Notes under the pieces: generated by a model
What the model was told of the DNA's origin: nothing
Seen by the model: the letters and a program-made list of their open reading frames with translations, nothing else
The model's database searches: none
Program-made: the position numbers and the translations under genes
Assembly: GCF_020618775.1 (NCBI RefSeq)
Contig: NZ_JAESVB010000014.1
Span: forward strand, 1 to 64,000
DNA length: 64,000 bases
Source: Acidisoma silvae
Lineage (GTDB): Bacteria; Pseudomonadota; Alphaproteobacteria; Acetobacterales; Acetobacteraceae
Direction of reading: 5' to 3'
Shown: piece after piece, positions 10,671 through 19,721 of the stretch
Numbering within the stretch: the stretch's first letter is position 1
Layout of the letters: each line of letters starts with the position of its first letter

Positions 10671-12295
10671 CCGACATGGCTATCCGCCAGGACAATCTCC
10701 TGACCGTCCGTGGTCTGAAAATCGAAGCGCGTAATGCCGAGGGCGATTGGCATGAGATCGTCCATGGCGTCGATCTGGACCTCAAGCGGGGTGAGGTTCT
10801 GGGGCTGATCGGCGAATCCGGTGCGGGCAAATCGACAATTGGCCTTGCCGCCATGGGCTTTGCCCGGCCCGGCTGTCGCATCAGCGGCGGCAGCATCCTG
10901 TTCGACGGCATCGACCTGGCGTCGGCGAGTGAGAGAACGAAACGCGCTCTCAGGGGCGCGCGCATCGCCTATGTCGCGCAAAGCGCGGCGGCGGCCTTCA
11001 ATCCGGCGCAGCGGCTTATCGACCAATATGCCGAAGGTCCGGTGCGCCATGGCGTGCAAAGCCGCGCGGTTGCCTATGACGATGCGAAACAGCTTTATCG
11101 CCGCATGCAGATGCCCGAGCCCGACACTATCGGCTTCCGCTATCCGCATCAGGTGTCGGGCGGGCAGTTGCAGCGGGCGATGACCGCCATGGCAATGTCC
11201 TGCCGCCCTGATCTGATCATCTTCGATGAGCCGACGACCGCGCTCGACGTGACGACGCAAATCGAGGTGCTGGCCTCCATCAAGGATGTGGTGCGGCAAT
11301 TCGGCACGGCAGCGATCTATATCACCCATGATCTGGCGGTCGTGGCCCAAATGGCCGACCGCATCAAAGTGCTGCGCTATGGATGCGATGTGGAGGAGGC
11401 TGCGGCTTCGACCATGATGTCCGCGCCGCGCGAGGAGTACACGCGCTCGCTTTGGGCTGTGCGGCATATGGAAAAACCAGCGGCTGCACCGGTGGAAGAG
11501 GCGATGCCGGTTTTGTCCGTTCGGAACGTGACGGCAGCCTATGGTGGCCGCCGCAAAGTGCTGGAAAATGTCAGCCTGGATGTTCACCGTGGCCGCACCG
11601 TCGCGGTGGTCGGAGAATCGGGGTCTGGGAAATCAACGCTCGCCCGCGTCATTGCCGGGCTGCTGCCGCCCGTCTCCGGTCAGGTGTTGATGGATGGCGG
11701 TGTGCTGGCCCCGGCGGTCGCCAATCGCAGCCGGCAGGATAGGCAGCGCATCCAGATGATTTATCAGATGGCGGACACGGCCCTGAACCCCCGGCAGACG
11801 GTACGCAATATCGTCGGCCGGCCGATGGAATTCTTTCTCGGCATTTCGTCCGCAGAGGCTACGGCGCGTGTGTCCAGGCTGCTCGATATGATGGAATTGC
11901 CGGCTGATTGCGCCAATCGCCTTCCGTCCGAACTGTCAGGCGGCCAAAAGCAGCGCATCGGCATTGCGCGCGCATTAGCGGCGGAGCCGCAACTCGTCAT
12001 TTGCGACGAGGTGACCTCGGCACTGGATCAGCTGGTCGCCGAAGGAATTCTGAAATTGCTGATGCGATTGCAGCAGGAGATGAAGCTCTCGTTTCTCTTC
12101 ATCACGCATGAATTCGCGACGGTTGAAGCCATCGCGGATGATGTCGTGGTCATGCAGCATGGCAAGATCGTCGATCAGGGAACCCGGCAGGAGGTGTTGC
12201 ATCCGCCACGCGCGGATTACACGAAAGCCTTGGTCGCCGCCGTGCCGCAGATGAATACGGGTTGGCTGGAGCAGCAGCTTCAGGGGCGCAGCTAA
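10667..12295 (+). CDS. ABC transporter ATP-binding protein, DppD-DppF fusion
   Basis: 542 residues with two complete nucleotide-binding domains in one chain. Walker A GESGAGKS at 49-56 and GESGSGKS at 316-323; signature motifs VSGGQLQRAM and LSGGQKQRIGIARAL; Walker B IIFDEPTTALD and VICDEVTSALDQ. In the second domain the usual DEP is DEV, and the first domain has a short C-terminal oligopeptide-type tail. One chain therefore serves both permeases. Overlaps the DppC gene by 4 bases. The following hairpin closes the operon. Confidence 0.92.
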   Translation: MTDMAIRQDNLLTVRGLKIEARNAEGDWHEIVHGVDLDLKRGEVLGLIGESGAGKSTIGLAAMGFARPGCRISGGSILFDGIDLASASERTKRALRGARIAYVAQSAAAAFNPAQRLIDQYAEGPVRHGVQSRAVAYDDAKQLYRRMQMPEPDTIGFRYPHQVSGGQLQRAMTAMAMSCRPDLIIFDEPTTALDVTTQIEVLASIKDVVRQFGTAAIYITHDLAVVAQMADRIKVLRYGCDVEEAAASTMMSAPREEYTRSLWAVRHMEKPAAAPVEEAMPVLSVRNVTAAYGGRRKVLENVSLDVHRGRTVAVVGESGSGKSTLARVIAGLLPPVSGQVLMDGGVLAPAVANRSRQDRQRIQMIYQMADTALNPRQTVRNIVGRPMEFFLGISSAEATARVSRLLDMMELPADCANRLPSELSGGQKQRIGIARALAAEPQLVICDEVTSALDQLVAEGILKLLMRLQQEMKLSFLFITHEFATVEAIADDVVVMQHGKIVDQGTRQEVLHPPRADYTKALVAAVPQMNTGWLEQQLQGRS

Positions 12296-12303
12296 AAGCT
12301 TTC

Positions 12304-12341
12304 CATCGGCCGCGCCGGGATAAGGCAAGGCGCGGCCGATG
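12304..12341. terminator. Bidirectional hairpin after the first transporter operon
   Basis: A 13-base perfect stem (12304-12316 with 12329-12341) with a 12-base loop sits between the stop codons of convergent genes. It lacks a strong T-run but is well placed to stop both transcripts. Confidence 0.65.
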
Positions 12342-12346
12342 CAGCT

Positions 12347-13153
12347 TCAGGCGCTGAATTCAGGAAAGTCTCCGCCTGTCAAAGCGTCGCCAGTCTTCAG
12401 GGACAGATGGCGAAACGGAGGAGAGCCTTTGCCGCCACGGTCGATGAAATGTGCGCCATCACCAACCCAGCGGGCTGAGAAAATGCGGCGGCGGCTTTGC
12501 TTGGCGAGATTAGCCGGTGCGCCATGGATGGTACCGAAGTGAAAGCAGACGGCGTCGCCGGGTTCCACCGCCCAGCCAAGAATGGTGTGGTCGTCGCGAT
12601 GGGCGTCGATATCGGGCATGGCGACTGTCGTGTCCCCGGCATAGAGTTCGGTGCCGTCGAAGCGCATCGGTTTGTAGATGCGGCCCTGCTGATGGGAGCC
12701 GGCGACCAGTTCCAGCGTCACGTCGCGCGGCACCGGATCGAGGGCGATCCACATGGAGACGCTTTTGTCGCCGCTGACACAGTAATAGGGCAGGTCCTGA
12801 TGCCAGGGCGTGACGATGGAATTGCCCGGTTCCTTGACCAGGATATGGTCGTGGAAAAAGCGCGCGGTTTGCGACTGCATCAATGCCGAGGCGATTTGAG
12901 CCGCACCGGACTCCATGACGAAACGGCGATAGTCAGGAATGCGCTGCCAATTGCACAGATCCTGAAAAAAAGGCGCGCTTCCGTCCGCCGGTTGGTACGA
13001 ACGCTCAAGCGGGCTGGGATCGGCCATCAGCTGCGCGGTGCCGGCGCGCAGCGGCTCGACCCAATCCTTGAAGACGCCACGCAAAAGAACCGCGCCGTCA
13101 CGGTCAAACTGCGCGATATCGTCCTGGCTGGGCAAAGATGCGGATGGGGTCAC
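12347..13153 (-). CDS. Phytanoyl-CoA dioxygenase (PhyH) family Fe(II)/2-oxoglutarate oxygenase
   Basis: 268 residues from a GTG at 13153, preferred because AGGAG precedes it by 7 bases; a TTG at 13192 is the alternative. Iron ligands are visible as H118-x-D120 (TPWHQDLPYY) and H210 (FGTIHGAP); an Arg in RRRIFSARW probably binds 2-oxoglutarate. The N-terminal QFDRDGAVLLRGVF is typical for the family. Such enzymes hydroxylate small acids, and the substrate here is unknown. It diverges from a HutC-type regulator over a shared operator-like site, so it is probably that regulator's target and works on the same compound class as the flanking monooxygenases. Confidence 0.85.
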   Translation of the reverse strand: MTPSASLPSQDDIAQFDRDGAVLLRGVFKDWVEPLRAGTAQLMADPSPLERSYQPADGSAPFFQDLCNWQRIPDYRRFVMESGAAQIASALMQSQTARFFHDHILVKEPGNSIVTPWHQDLPYYCVSGDKSVSMWIALDPVPRDVTLELVAGSHQQGRIYKPMRFDGTELYAGDTTVAMPDIDAHRDDHTILGWAVEPGDAVCFHFGTIHGAPANLAKQSRRRIFSARWVGDGAHFIDRGGKGSPPFRHLSLKTGDALTGGDFPEFSA

Positions 13154-13198
13154 GCGAAAGCTCCTGAGCGCGGGGAATGGACTGCCATTCAAACTGGA

Positions 13199-13208
13199 TG
13201 TATGTACA
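13199..13208. promoter_or_regulatory. TGTA-N2-TACA operator candidate for HutC-type regulator
   Basis: TGTATGTACA is an inverted repeat with TGTA/TACA arms, the kind of core recognised by HutC-subfamily GntR repressors. It lies in the 85-base gap between the divergent PhyH gene and the GntR gene starting at 13239, where it could control both. Confidence 0.5.
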
Positions 13209-13238
13209 TGTCATGTCAAGTTGATTAGGCGGCCGCCC

Positions 13239-13976
13239 GTGGATGATCCTCAACCCCATTACCAGCGCCTCAAGACCTTCGTGGTTCGGGAAATCGAGAC
13301 GGGACGGCTGCGGCCGGGTGATCGCATTCCGTCCGAACTCGACCTCATGAAGCAATTTCAGGTCTCGCGCATGACCGCGAACCGTGCGCTGCGGGAATTG
13401 CAGCAGGCGGGGGCCGTGTCGCGCATTCAGGGTGTGGGGACTTTCGTATCGGCCCGCACCACGGAGCAGGCGCATGTGGATATTCACAATATCGCGTCGG
13501 CGATCCGCGAGAGCAAGCAGAGCTACGCCTGCCGTGTTGTCTATTTCGGGACTGAGGCAGAGCCAGACATCTGCCAGGCAATGGGGCTTCTGTCGGCTTC
13601 ACAATACGGGCGCGTGAAACTGCTGCATCTGGCTGACGGCATTCCTGTCCAGCATGAGGATCGATGCGTCAATCTGGCTTTCGCCCCGGCGTTTCTGGAT
13701 CAGGATTTCAGCCGAACAACGCCTTACGAATATCTGATGTCTTTGGGTCCGCTGCAGGCGGCCGAGCAGGTATTTGAGGTGGCAAGGCTTGGTGTGGAAT
13801 TGGCGGCGCTGTTCGAGATGCAGGCCAGTCTGCCCTGCCTCGTGCTGCGCCGGCGCACCTGGTCGTTTGATCTGGTGGCCTCGACTGCTTCGATCACGGC
13901 GCCCAGCAATCGCTATCGGTTCCACGGGGCAACCGGCATGGCGCCAGATTCCGCGCGGCAATTGCCGCGACTGTGA
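13239..13976 (+). CDS. GntR-family regulator, HutC type (UTRA domain)
   Basis: 245 residues from the GTG at 13239. The frame is open far upstream, but homology starts just after this point (HYQRLKTFVVREIETG), and earlier codons overlap the PhyH gene. Winged helix: IPSELDLMKQFQVSRMTANRAL, LQQAGAVSRIQGVGTFV. The UTRA domain follows (VKLLHLADGIPVQHEDRCVN, YLMSLGPLQAAEQ). The MTANRAL helix and PLQAAEQ segment are close to HutC itself, but no histidine-utilisation genes are nearby. It probably represses the divergent PhyH gene and the downstream monooxygenase. Confidence 0.85.
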   Translation: MDDPQPHYQRLKTFVVREIETGRLRPGDRIPSELDLMKQFQVSRMTANRALRELQQAGAVSRIQGVGTFVSARTTEQAHVDIHNIASAIRESKQSYACRVVYFGTEAEPDICQAMGLLSASQYGRVKLLHLADGIPVQHEDRCVNLAFAPAFLDQDFSRTTPYEYLMSLGPLQAAEQVFEVARLGVELAALFEMQASLPCLVLRRRTWSFDLVASTASITAPSNRYRFHGATGMAPDSARQLPRL

Positions 13977-14077
13977 CGGTCTGCCTACGACCGTCGATGG
14001 CAGGTATTTTGCATTTTGGGATGTTGCATTCTGCGTGGAAGCGCAGGGCTTAGAAACGATCAGCTGGAGACTTGGGT

Positions 14078-15442
14078 ATGACAAGAAGCGATCAACTGAA
14101 GCTCGGGACATTCGTCTACACCTTCGGCTTCCATCCGGCGGCCTGGCTGCATCCCGGTAGTGGCGTCAACGCTGCCAATGATATTGGTCATCTCCTGAAC
14201 TGCGCGAAGATCTCGGAACAGGCAAAATTCGACTTCATGTTTTTTGCCGACAGCCCAGCGGCAGCCGTAGGTGACCCGGACGCGCTGTGCCGCAACCCGA
14301 CGAAGATGAACCGCTTCGAACCAATCACGGCGATCACCGCGCTATCCGCCTTGACCGATCGTATCGGCTTCGTCGCGACCGCCTCCACCAGCTATTATGA
14401 GCCCTTCAATATCGCACGGCTTTTCGCCTCGGCCGATCATATCAGCAAGGGACGCATCTGCTGGAATGTCGTGACCTCCGATCACGATGAAACCGGCTAC
14501 AACTACAATCGCGACGGATTGCCCCCGCATTCCGAGCGCTATGAGCGGGGCGAGGAGTTCCTCGATACCGTCTTCGGCCTCTGGGACAGCTTTGAGGATG
14601 ACGCGCTGCTGTTCGACCGCGAAAGCGGCGTCTATTACGACAAGACGAAACTCCATACCCTTGACCATAAGGGCAAGCATTTCCAGGTGCGTGGACCGCT
14701 CAATGTCGCGCGCACGCCCCAGGGACGGCCGGTGATCGCACAGGCCGGTGGATCAGAACTCGGCATGGAGTTGGCGGCCCGCACCGCCGAAATGGTTTTC
14801 AGCCTCGCGTCCAATATCGACAAGAACCGTGCCTTCTACGCCAATGTCAAAGCCCGCATGGCAAAATACGGCCGCAAGCCGGATGATCTCAAAATCATGC
14901 CCGGCATCGTCGTCAATGTCGGCGAGACGCATGAGGAGGCGGAGCGAAAGGCACAACAGCTCGTCGACCTGATGCATCCCGATGTGGGGCTGCTGATGCT
15001 ACAGGAATTTCTGGAGGCTGATCTTCGCGGCGTCGACCTCGACAAGCCCTTTCCGATGGAGCGGATGCCCGCGAAGGCGAAAGGATCGAAAGCGCTGTTT
15101 GACGAGCTGAAGGAGTTCGTGACGCAAGGTCACACCATGCGCGAACTCATCACGCATTACGCACGCCGCCACACGGGCAATGGCCTGACCGGAACACCCG
15201 TCGAAATCGCCGATTTCATGCAGGAATGGTTCGAAACCCGTGCCGCCGACGGTTTCATCCTGATGTTTCCGACCCTGCCGGCGAGTCTGGAGGATTTCAC
15301 GCGCCTGGTTGTGCCAGAATTGCGCCGGCGCGGCATTTTCCGGGATGACTATGAGGGCCAGACGCTCCGCGCGAATCTTGGCCTGAGCTTTCCGGAAAAC
15401 CGCTACGCCGCAGCCAGAGTTCTGAGCCGAGACGCCGGATAG
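14078..15442 (+). CDS. FMN-dependent monooxygenase, NtaA/SnaA/DszA family
   Basis: 454 residues from the ATG at 14078, with GGAGA 7 bases upstream. Same subgroup as the enzyme at 6438: LGTFVYTFGFHPAAWLHPG, FDFMFFADSPAAA, TASTSYYEPFNIARL, CWNVVTSDHDETGYNYN, ADGFILMFPTLPASLEDF. Expected to need FMNH2 from a separate reductase, none of which is encoded in the window. It follows a HutC-type regulator and lies 1.8 kb after the transporter operon. Substrate unknown; likely a compound imported by the 4807-12295 system. Confidence 0.88.
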   Translation: MTRSDQLKLGTFVYTFGFHPAAWLHPGSGVNAANDIGHLLNCAKISEQAKFDFMFFADSPAAAVGDPDALCRNPTKMNRFEPITAITALSALTDRIGFVATASTSYYEPFNIARLFASADHISKGRICWNVVTSDHDETGYNYNRDGLPPHSERYERGEEFLDTVFGLWDSFEDDALLFDRESGVYYDKTKLHTLDHKGKHFQVRGPLNVARTPQGRPVIAQAGGSELGMELAARTAEMVFSLASNIDKNRAFYANVKARMAKYGRKPDDLKIMPGIVVNVGETHEEAERKAQQLVDLMHPDVGLLMLQEFLEADLRGVDLDKPFPMERMPAKAKGSKALFDELKEFVTQGHTMRELITHYARRHTGNGLTGTPVEIADFMQEWFETRAADGFILMFPTLPASLEDFTRLVVPELRRRGIFRDDYEGQTLRANLGLSFPENRYAAARVLSRDAG

Positions 15443-15577
15443 AAAACGGAGGGCCAACCGAAAGGCCCGATTTCCGGTATTTCCATCGGCGGCGAGCCTC
15501 TAATATGTAACTGGGCTCTGGGTGCCCTGCCTTGTCCTGTGGCGATGCCGGGTTAAACTCAAGGTCGCTGAAGGGTA

Positions 15578-16999
15578 GTGAGCACTTTGTCTCTGGCACA
15601 TAAGCAAGGGGCTGAAACGCCGCCATTTGACATGGCTATTGTCGGTGGTGGCGTTGTCGGCTGCGCTATGGCAAGGCGTTTTGCCTTGGGCGGCGCGCGC
15701 GTGCTGCTGATCGAGAAGGGGCCAGATATCCTTTCGGGCGCCAGCAAGGCCAATAGCGCCATCCTGCATACCGGTTTTGACGCGCCGCCCGAGAGCCTGG
15801 AACTGGCCTGCATCCAGGCAGGCCATGCCGAATATCTTGAGATCGCGCCACGCCTCAACCTGCCGTTGCTTGAAACCGGCGCGCTGCTGGTGGCCTGGAC
15901 CGAGTCCGATCTCGACAAGCTCGACGAGATTGTGGCGCAGGCGCATGCCAATGGCGTGGGCGATGTTGTCCGCCTTTCGGCAGAGGACATCCGTAGGCGC
16001 GAACCCGGCCTTGCTCCCACGCTGCTGGGCGGTGTTTCCGTGCCGCGGGAATATCTGATCGATCCTTGGTCCGCACCGCTGGCCTATGTGCAGCAGGCCA
16101 TGGCGCATGGCACGGCGGTGCTGCGTGGTGCGGCGGTCACGGGCGGCGCGTTCGACGGCAGGGTTTGGCATATCGAAACCACGCAAGGCGCGGTCTCTGC
16201 CCGCTACATGCTTAACTGCGCCGGCCTCTACGGCGACAGGGTCGAAGAATTGATGCTGGGCGATGCGAGTTTCAACATCCGTCCGCGCAAGGGTCAGTTT
16301 GTCGTCTTCGACAAGGCTGCCAGCCGTCTGCTGAACGCCATTCTGCTGCCGGTGCCGAGCGAACGCACCAAGGGCATTGTCATCACCCGCACCGTTTTCG
16401 GCAATCTTCTCGTGGGACCGACCGCTGAGGAGCAGGAAGACCGTGTGCATGCCGATGTCGATACCGCGACGCTGGAGATGCTGGTCGCGGCAGCGGTCGC
16501 GCGTATTCCGGCGCTTGGCACCATGCCCGTGACGGCGCTCTATGCCGGCCTTCGGCCCGCGACGGAGCAGAAATACTATCGTATCCGGCATGAGCCCGCG
16601 CGGAATTGGGTCACGGTCGGCGGCATTCGTTCCACCGGTCTGTCGGCGGCGCTTGGCCTCGCCCAGCATGTCTTCAACCTTTGGGAAGGCGGCGCGGGTC
16701 TTGTGCCGCCAGCCGCCGTTAGCTGGCCTCCGGTTCCCAATCTCAGTGACTATGCGCCGCGCGACTGGCAGGCCGATGACCACGGCGAGATCGTCTGCCA
16801 TTGCGAGATGGTGACCCGGCGGGAGATTGAGGCGAGTTTTCAGTCAGCTTTGCCGCCGGGTGATTTCGGCGGCCTGAAACGCCGCACACGCGCCTGCATG
16901 GGGCGCTGCCAGGGCTTCTATTGTTCCGCGCGCCTTGCGGAACTGACGGGTGACAGAGGCATCGGGCCGTTCGGCGAGGGCCTGACCCGTGACGCATGA
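15578..16999 (+). CDS. FAD-dependent dehydrogenase, GlpA type with C-terminal BFD-like iron-sulfur domain
   Basis: 473 residues. N-terminal FAD motif IVGGGVVGCAMARR, then GASKANSAILHTGFD, a glycerol-3-phosphate-dehydrogenase pattern, and RPRKGQFVVFDK. The C-terminal about 70 residues carry a CHC pair and a CMGRC pair, giving the Cys set of a BFD-like [2Fe-2S] domain, as in short anaerobic GlpA homologues. The start is uncertain: GTG at 15578 has AAGGG very close; a nearby TTG at 15587 is possible. Forms an operon with the next FAD protein (10-base overlap) and a sugar kinase, pointing to oxidation of a polyol phosphate at the membrane or into an electron-transfer chain. Confidence 0.85.
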   Translation: MSTLSLAHKQGAETPPFDMAIVGGGVVGCAMARRFALGGARVLLIEKGPDILSGASKANSAILHTGFDAPPESLELACIQAGHAEYLEIAPRLNLPLLETGALLVAWTESDLDKLDEIVAQAHANGVGDVVRLSAEDIRRREPGLAPTLLGGVSVPREYLIDPWSAPLAYVQQAMAHGTAVLRGAAVTGGAFDGRVWHIETTQGAVSARYMLNCAGLYGDRVEELMLGDASFNIRPRKGQFVVFDKAASRLLNAILLPVPSERTKGIVITRTVFGNLLVGPTAEEQEDRVHADVDTATLEMLVAAAVARIPALGTMPVTALYAGLRPATEQKYYRIRHEPARNWVTVGGIRSTGLSAALGLAQHVFNLWEGGAGLVPPAAVSWPPVPNLSDYAPRDWQADDHGEIVCHCEMVTRREIEASFQSALPPGDFGGLKRRTRACMGRCQGFYCSARLAELTGDRGIGPFGEGLTRDA

Positions 17000-18215
17000 G
17001 ATGTTGGGCGCCGAATACGATGTGGTGGTTGTCGGCGGCGGTACAGCGGGGCTGGCCGCCGCCGCCGAGTTGCGCCGGCGTGATGTCGGTCGCGTGCTGG
17101 TGTTGGAGCGGGAGGAAGAGGCCGGCGGCATTCCCCGGCATTGCGCGCATCCGCCCTTTGGCGTCCGGGAATACGGGCGGTTGATGACCGGCCCTTCCTA
17201 TGCGCGTCTTAATGTCGCGCGCGCGCTGGCCAGCGGCGCGGAGATCCGAACCGGGGTGACCGCTGTCGCCTTGAAACCGGACGGCCTGATCGCCTTGGCG
17301 ACGCCGCACGGCTTGGCGGAGGTGCGGGGAAGGCGTGTTCTTCTATGCCTCGGCGCGCGAGAGATGCCCCGCTCGGCGCGGTTGATCGGCGGCAGCCGCC
17401 CGCGCGGCGTCATCAATACCGGCGCCTTGCAGTCAGCCGTAAACCTCAAACATATCAAGCCTTTCGAGGCTCCTCTTATTCTGGGAACTGAACTCGTCAG
17501 CCTATCTGCCATTCTGACCTGCCGGCACGCGGGCATTCGCCCGGTCGCGATGATCGAACCTGCGGCCAAGCCCATTGCGCGCTGGCCTCTTACGCTTTTC
17601 CCGCGTATCGCAGGCGTGCCGCTGTATCTGGGTGCCAGTCTTCACGCAATTGAAGGGGAAAGTCGCGTCCGTCGTGCCGTTGTGCGGCTGGCCGATGGAC
17701 ATGTGCGGTATTTCGACTGCGACGGCATTCTGTTGACCGGCGGTTTCACGCCTGAAAGCGCAGTTCTGCGGCTCTCCAATCTGGCCATTGACCCTGGCAC
17801 AGGGGGGCCGGTGACGGACTCGTTCGGGCGCTGCTCCGACGCGTCCTATTTCGCCGCAGGCAATCTTCTAAGGCCAGTCGAGACATCGGGCTGGTGCTGG
17901 CGGGAAGGCAAGCGGATGGCGGCGCTGATTGCGGAAGAGCTCGCAAGCGGCCTGCCCGACACGGCGCGAATGGTGACCGTGACAAGCGCGAACCCGGTTC
18001 GCTACGCCGTGCCGCAGCGCGTTCTGGCCGGTGACAGTGCGGGCACGGCATTGCAATTGCGCGTCTCTCGCCACTGCACCGGCACATTGAGCGCAAGCCA
18101 GGGTGGCCATGTCTTGGTCAGTCGTCGCGGTGATTTCCGGCCCGAGCGGCGCATTCTGCTGCAACTCCCGCCCGGGCTTGCCGCATCGACGCCAATTGAA
18201 ATAGCCCTGTCGTGA
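16989..18215 (+). CDS. NAD(P)/FAD-dependent oxidoreductase, GlpA partner
   Basis: 408 residues. Two-dinucleotide-binding fold: VVVVGGGTAGLAAAAELRRR at the N-terminus, PRHCAHPPFG, LCLGAREMPRSARLIGG, and a C-terminal GILLTGGFTPE followed by SYFAAGNLLRPVE. After about residue 330 comes a beta-rich tail of unknown role. Such proteins sit beside short GlpA homologues and may pass electrons between FAD and NAD(P). GTG 16989 overlaps the upstream gene; ATG 17001 is an equally plausible start. No redox-active CxxC is seen. Confidence 0.8.
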   Translation: MTHEMLGAEYDVVVVGGGTAGLAAAAELRRRDVGRVLVLEREEEAGGIPRHCAHPPFGVREYGRLMTGPSYARLNVARALASGAEIRTGVTAVALKPDGLIALATPHGLAEVRGRRVLLCLGAREMPRSARLIGGSRPRGVINTGALQSAVNLKHIKPFEAPLILGTELVSLSAILTCRHAGIRPVAMIEPAAKPIARWPLTLFPRIAGVPLYLGASLHAIEGESRVRRAVVRLADGHVRYFDCDGILLTGGFTPESAVLRLSNLAIDPGTGGPVTDSFGRCSDASYFAAGNLLRPVETSGWCWREGKRMAALIAEELASGLPDTARMVTVTSANPVRYAVPQRVLAGDSAGTALQLRVSRHCTGTLSASQGGHVLVSRRGDFRPERRILLQLPPGLAASTPIEIALS

Positions 18216-18253
18216 GACGACCGTCGTCTTTTTCTGCCGAAGGATAGACCCTG

Positions 18254-19687
18254 ATGACGACCGTCCTCGCCATTGATCAAGGCACATCGGGCACCAAGGC
18301 GATTGTCGTTGACAACGCGGGCGTCATCCACGGTCTTGCCGAATACCCGCTGCATCCCTCCTATCTGGCTGACGGCGGTGTTGAGCAGGACCCGCAGGCA
18401 TTGCTGGCATCGGTGCTGGAAGCCGGGAGGGCAGCCCTGGCGCAGGCCGGGGGAATGCCGATTGATATCGTGACGCTGGCGAATCAGGGCGAAAGTATCC
18501 TCGCCTGGGACGAGACGACTGGCCGTCCGCTGTCTCCGGTCATCGTCTGGCAGGACCGGCGGTCCGCCGCGCTCTGCGCACGGCTTGCGGTGCATCGGGA
18601 TCATTTGGCGGCACGCACCGGCCTCGTGCTCGATCCCTACTTCTCGGCGCCGAAAATGGCATGGCTCAGGGAAAGCGGCGTGCGCGGCGGCGTTGTCACG
18701 ACAACAGATAGCTGGATATTGCACCATCTGACAGGCGCGTTCGTGACGGATGTATCTACCGCCAGCCGCTCTCTTCTTATGCCTTTGGCAGAAGCGGGCT
18801 GGGCACCGGATCTGCTTGATGTTTTCGGCTTGGGTCGCGAAAAAATGCCGGCCGTTCTTGCGTCCGACACCATTGCAAGCACAACGCGTGCCTTCGGCGA
18901 TAGGGACATTCCGGTCGGCGGTCTGGTCGTCGATCAGCAGGCGGCGCTGCTGGCCGAACACTGCCTACAACCCGGTGACGCGAAATGCACTTTCGGCACG
19001 GGCGCCTTTCTGCTTGCTCATGCGGGAGAGAACCCGCAGCCGCCGCAATCAGGGCTGGCCGCCTCCGTCGCCTGGGAAGTGCGGGGCAAGCGCAGCTTCT
19101 GTCTCGACGGGCAAATCTACACGGCGGGGTCGGCTGTTCGCTGGCTGCGCCAGCTCGGGTTTATTCAGGACGCCAAGGATCTCGACCCGATGGCCGAGCA
19201 GGCAGCGGATGGCGTGCTCTGTGTGCCGGCACTCGCGGGGCTAGCCGCACCCTGGTGGAATCCGGACGCACGCGCCTGCTTTACAGGCCTGGGTCTGGCC
19301 AGCGGGCCGGCTGAGATGGTGCGGGCGGTGCTGGAAGGGATTGCCGCTCAGGTCGCTGAGCTTTGCCGCCTGCTGGGGCAGGAAAGTGGTGGGCCTTTGC
19401 GGCGCCTCAAGGTCGATGGCGGGCTGACGCAATCCCGCTTTCTCATGCAGGCCCTGGCCGATATCGCCCAGGTTGAGGTCGAGCTTTTTCCCTCGCAGCA
19501 TGCGACACCGCTCGGCGCAGCCGCTTTGGCGCGCATGGCCTTGCTGCCTGATCTGTCAATCGCCGAGGCGGTATTGCCTTGGCAGCCGGAGCGGGTTTTT
19601 CAGCCGATATGGTCGGCGGATCGCGCCTCGGCTTTTCGTGCCCGTTGGCTGCGCGCGGCGGAGCTGGTTCAGGATATGCGGAACTGA
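18254..19687 (+). CDS. FGGY-family carbohydrate kinase, glycerol-kinase-like
   Basis: 477 residues. First ATPase-fold motif VLAIDQGTSGTKAIVVD, then LANQGES, VIVWQDRRS, TDSWILHHLTG, the second fold with FGTGAFLLAH, and RRLKVDGGLTQSRFLMQ near 390. The DQGTSGTKA and WQDRR motifs are glycerol-kinase-like, though somewhat shorter than GlpK (about 500). Because the two upstream genes look like a 3-phosphoglycerol or polyol-phosphate dehydrogenase, the kinase probably makes their substrate. Other polyols (erythritol, threitol) are possible. RBS AAGGA 9 bases before the ATG. Ends convergently with the amino-acid importer. Confidence 0.88.
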   Translation: MTTVLAIDQGTSGTKAIVVDNAGVIHGLAEYPLHPSYLADGGVEQDPQALLASVLEAGRAALAQAGGMPIDIVTLANQGESILAWDETTGRPLSPVIVWQDRRSAALCARLAVHRDHLAARTGLVLDPYFSAPKMAWLRESGVRGGVVTTTDSWILHHLTGAFVTDVSTASRSLLMPLAEAGWAPDLLDVFGLGREKMPAVLASDTIASTTRAFGDRDIPVGGLVVDQQAALLAEHCLQPGDAKCTFGTGAFLLAHAGENPQPPQSGLAASVAWEVRGKRSFCLDGQIYTAGSAVRWLRQLGFIQDAKDLDPMAEQAADGVLCVPALAGLAAPWWNPDARACFTGLGLASGPAEMVRAVLEGIAAQVAELCRLLGQESGGPLRRLKVDGGLTQSRFLMQALADIAQVEVELFPSQHATPLGAAALARMALLPDLSIAEAVLPWQPERVFQPIWSADRASAFRARWLRAAELVQDMRN

Positions 19688-19721
19688 TAGCCGGGCGTGC
19701 CGCGCGCCACGGCCAAGATCA

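Noticed and set aside
10055-11587. 510-residue minus-strand open frame across the permease and ATPase genes
   Set aside because: Antisense to two coupled genes with full ABC motifs; no RBS or family features.
13239-13976. Naming this regulator hutC
   Set aside because: It resembles HutC in the DNA-binding and UTRA parts, but no histidine-utilisation genes are in the window.
15500-16801. 433-residue minus-strand open frame
   Set aside because: Antisense to the GlpA-like gene, whose FAD and Cys motifs are intact.
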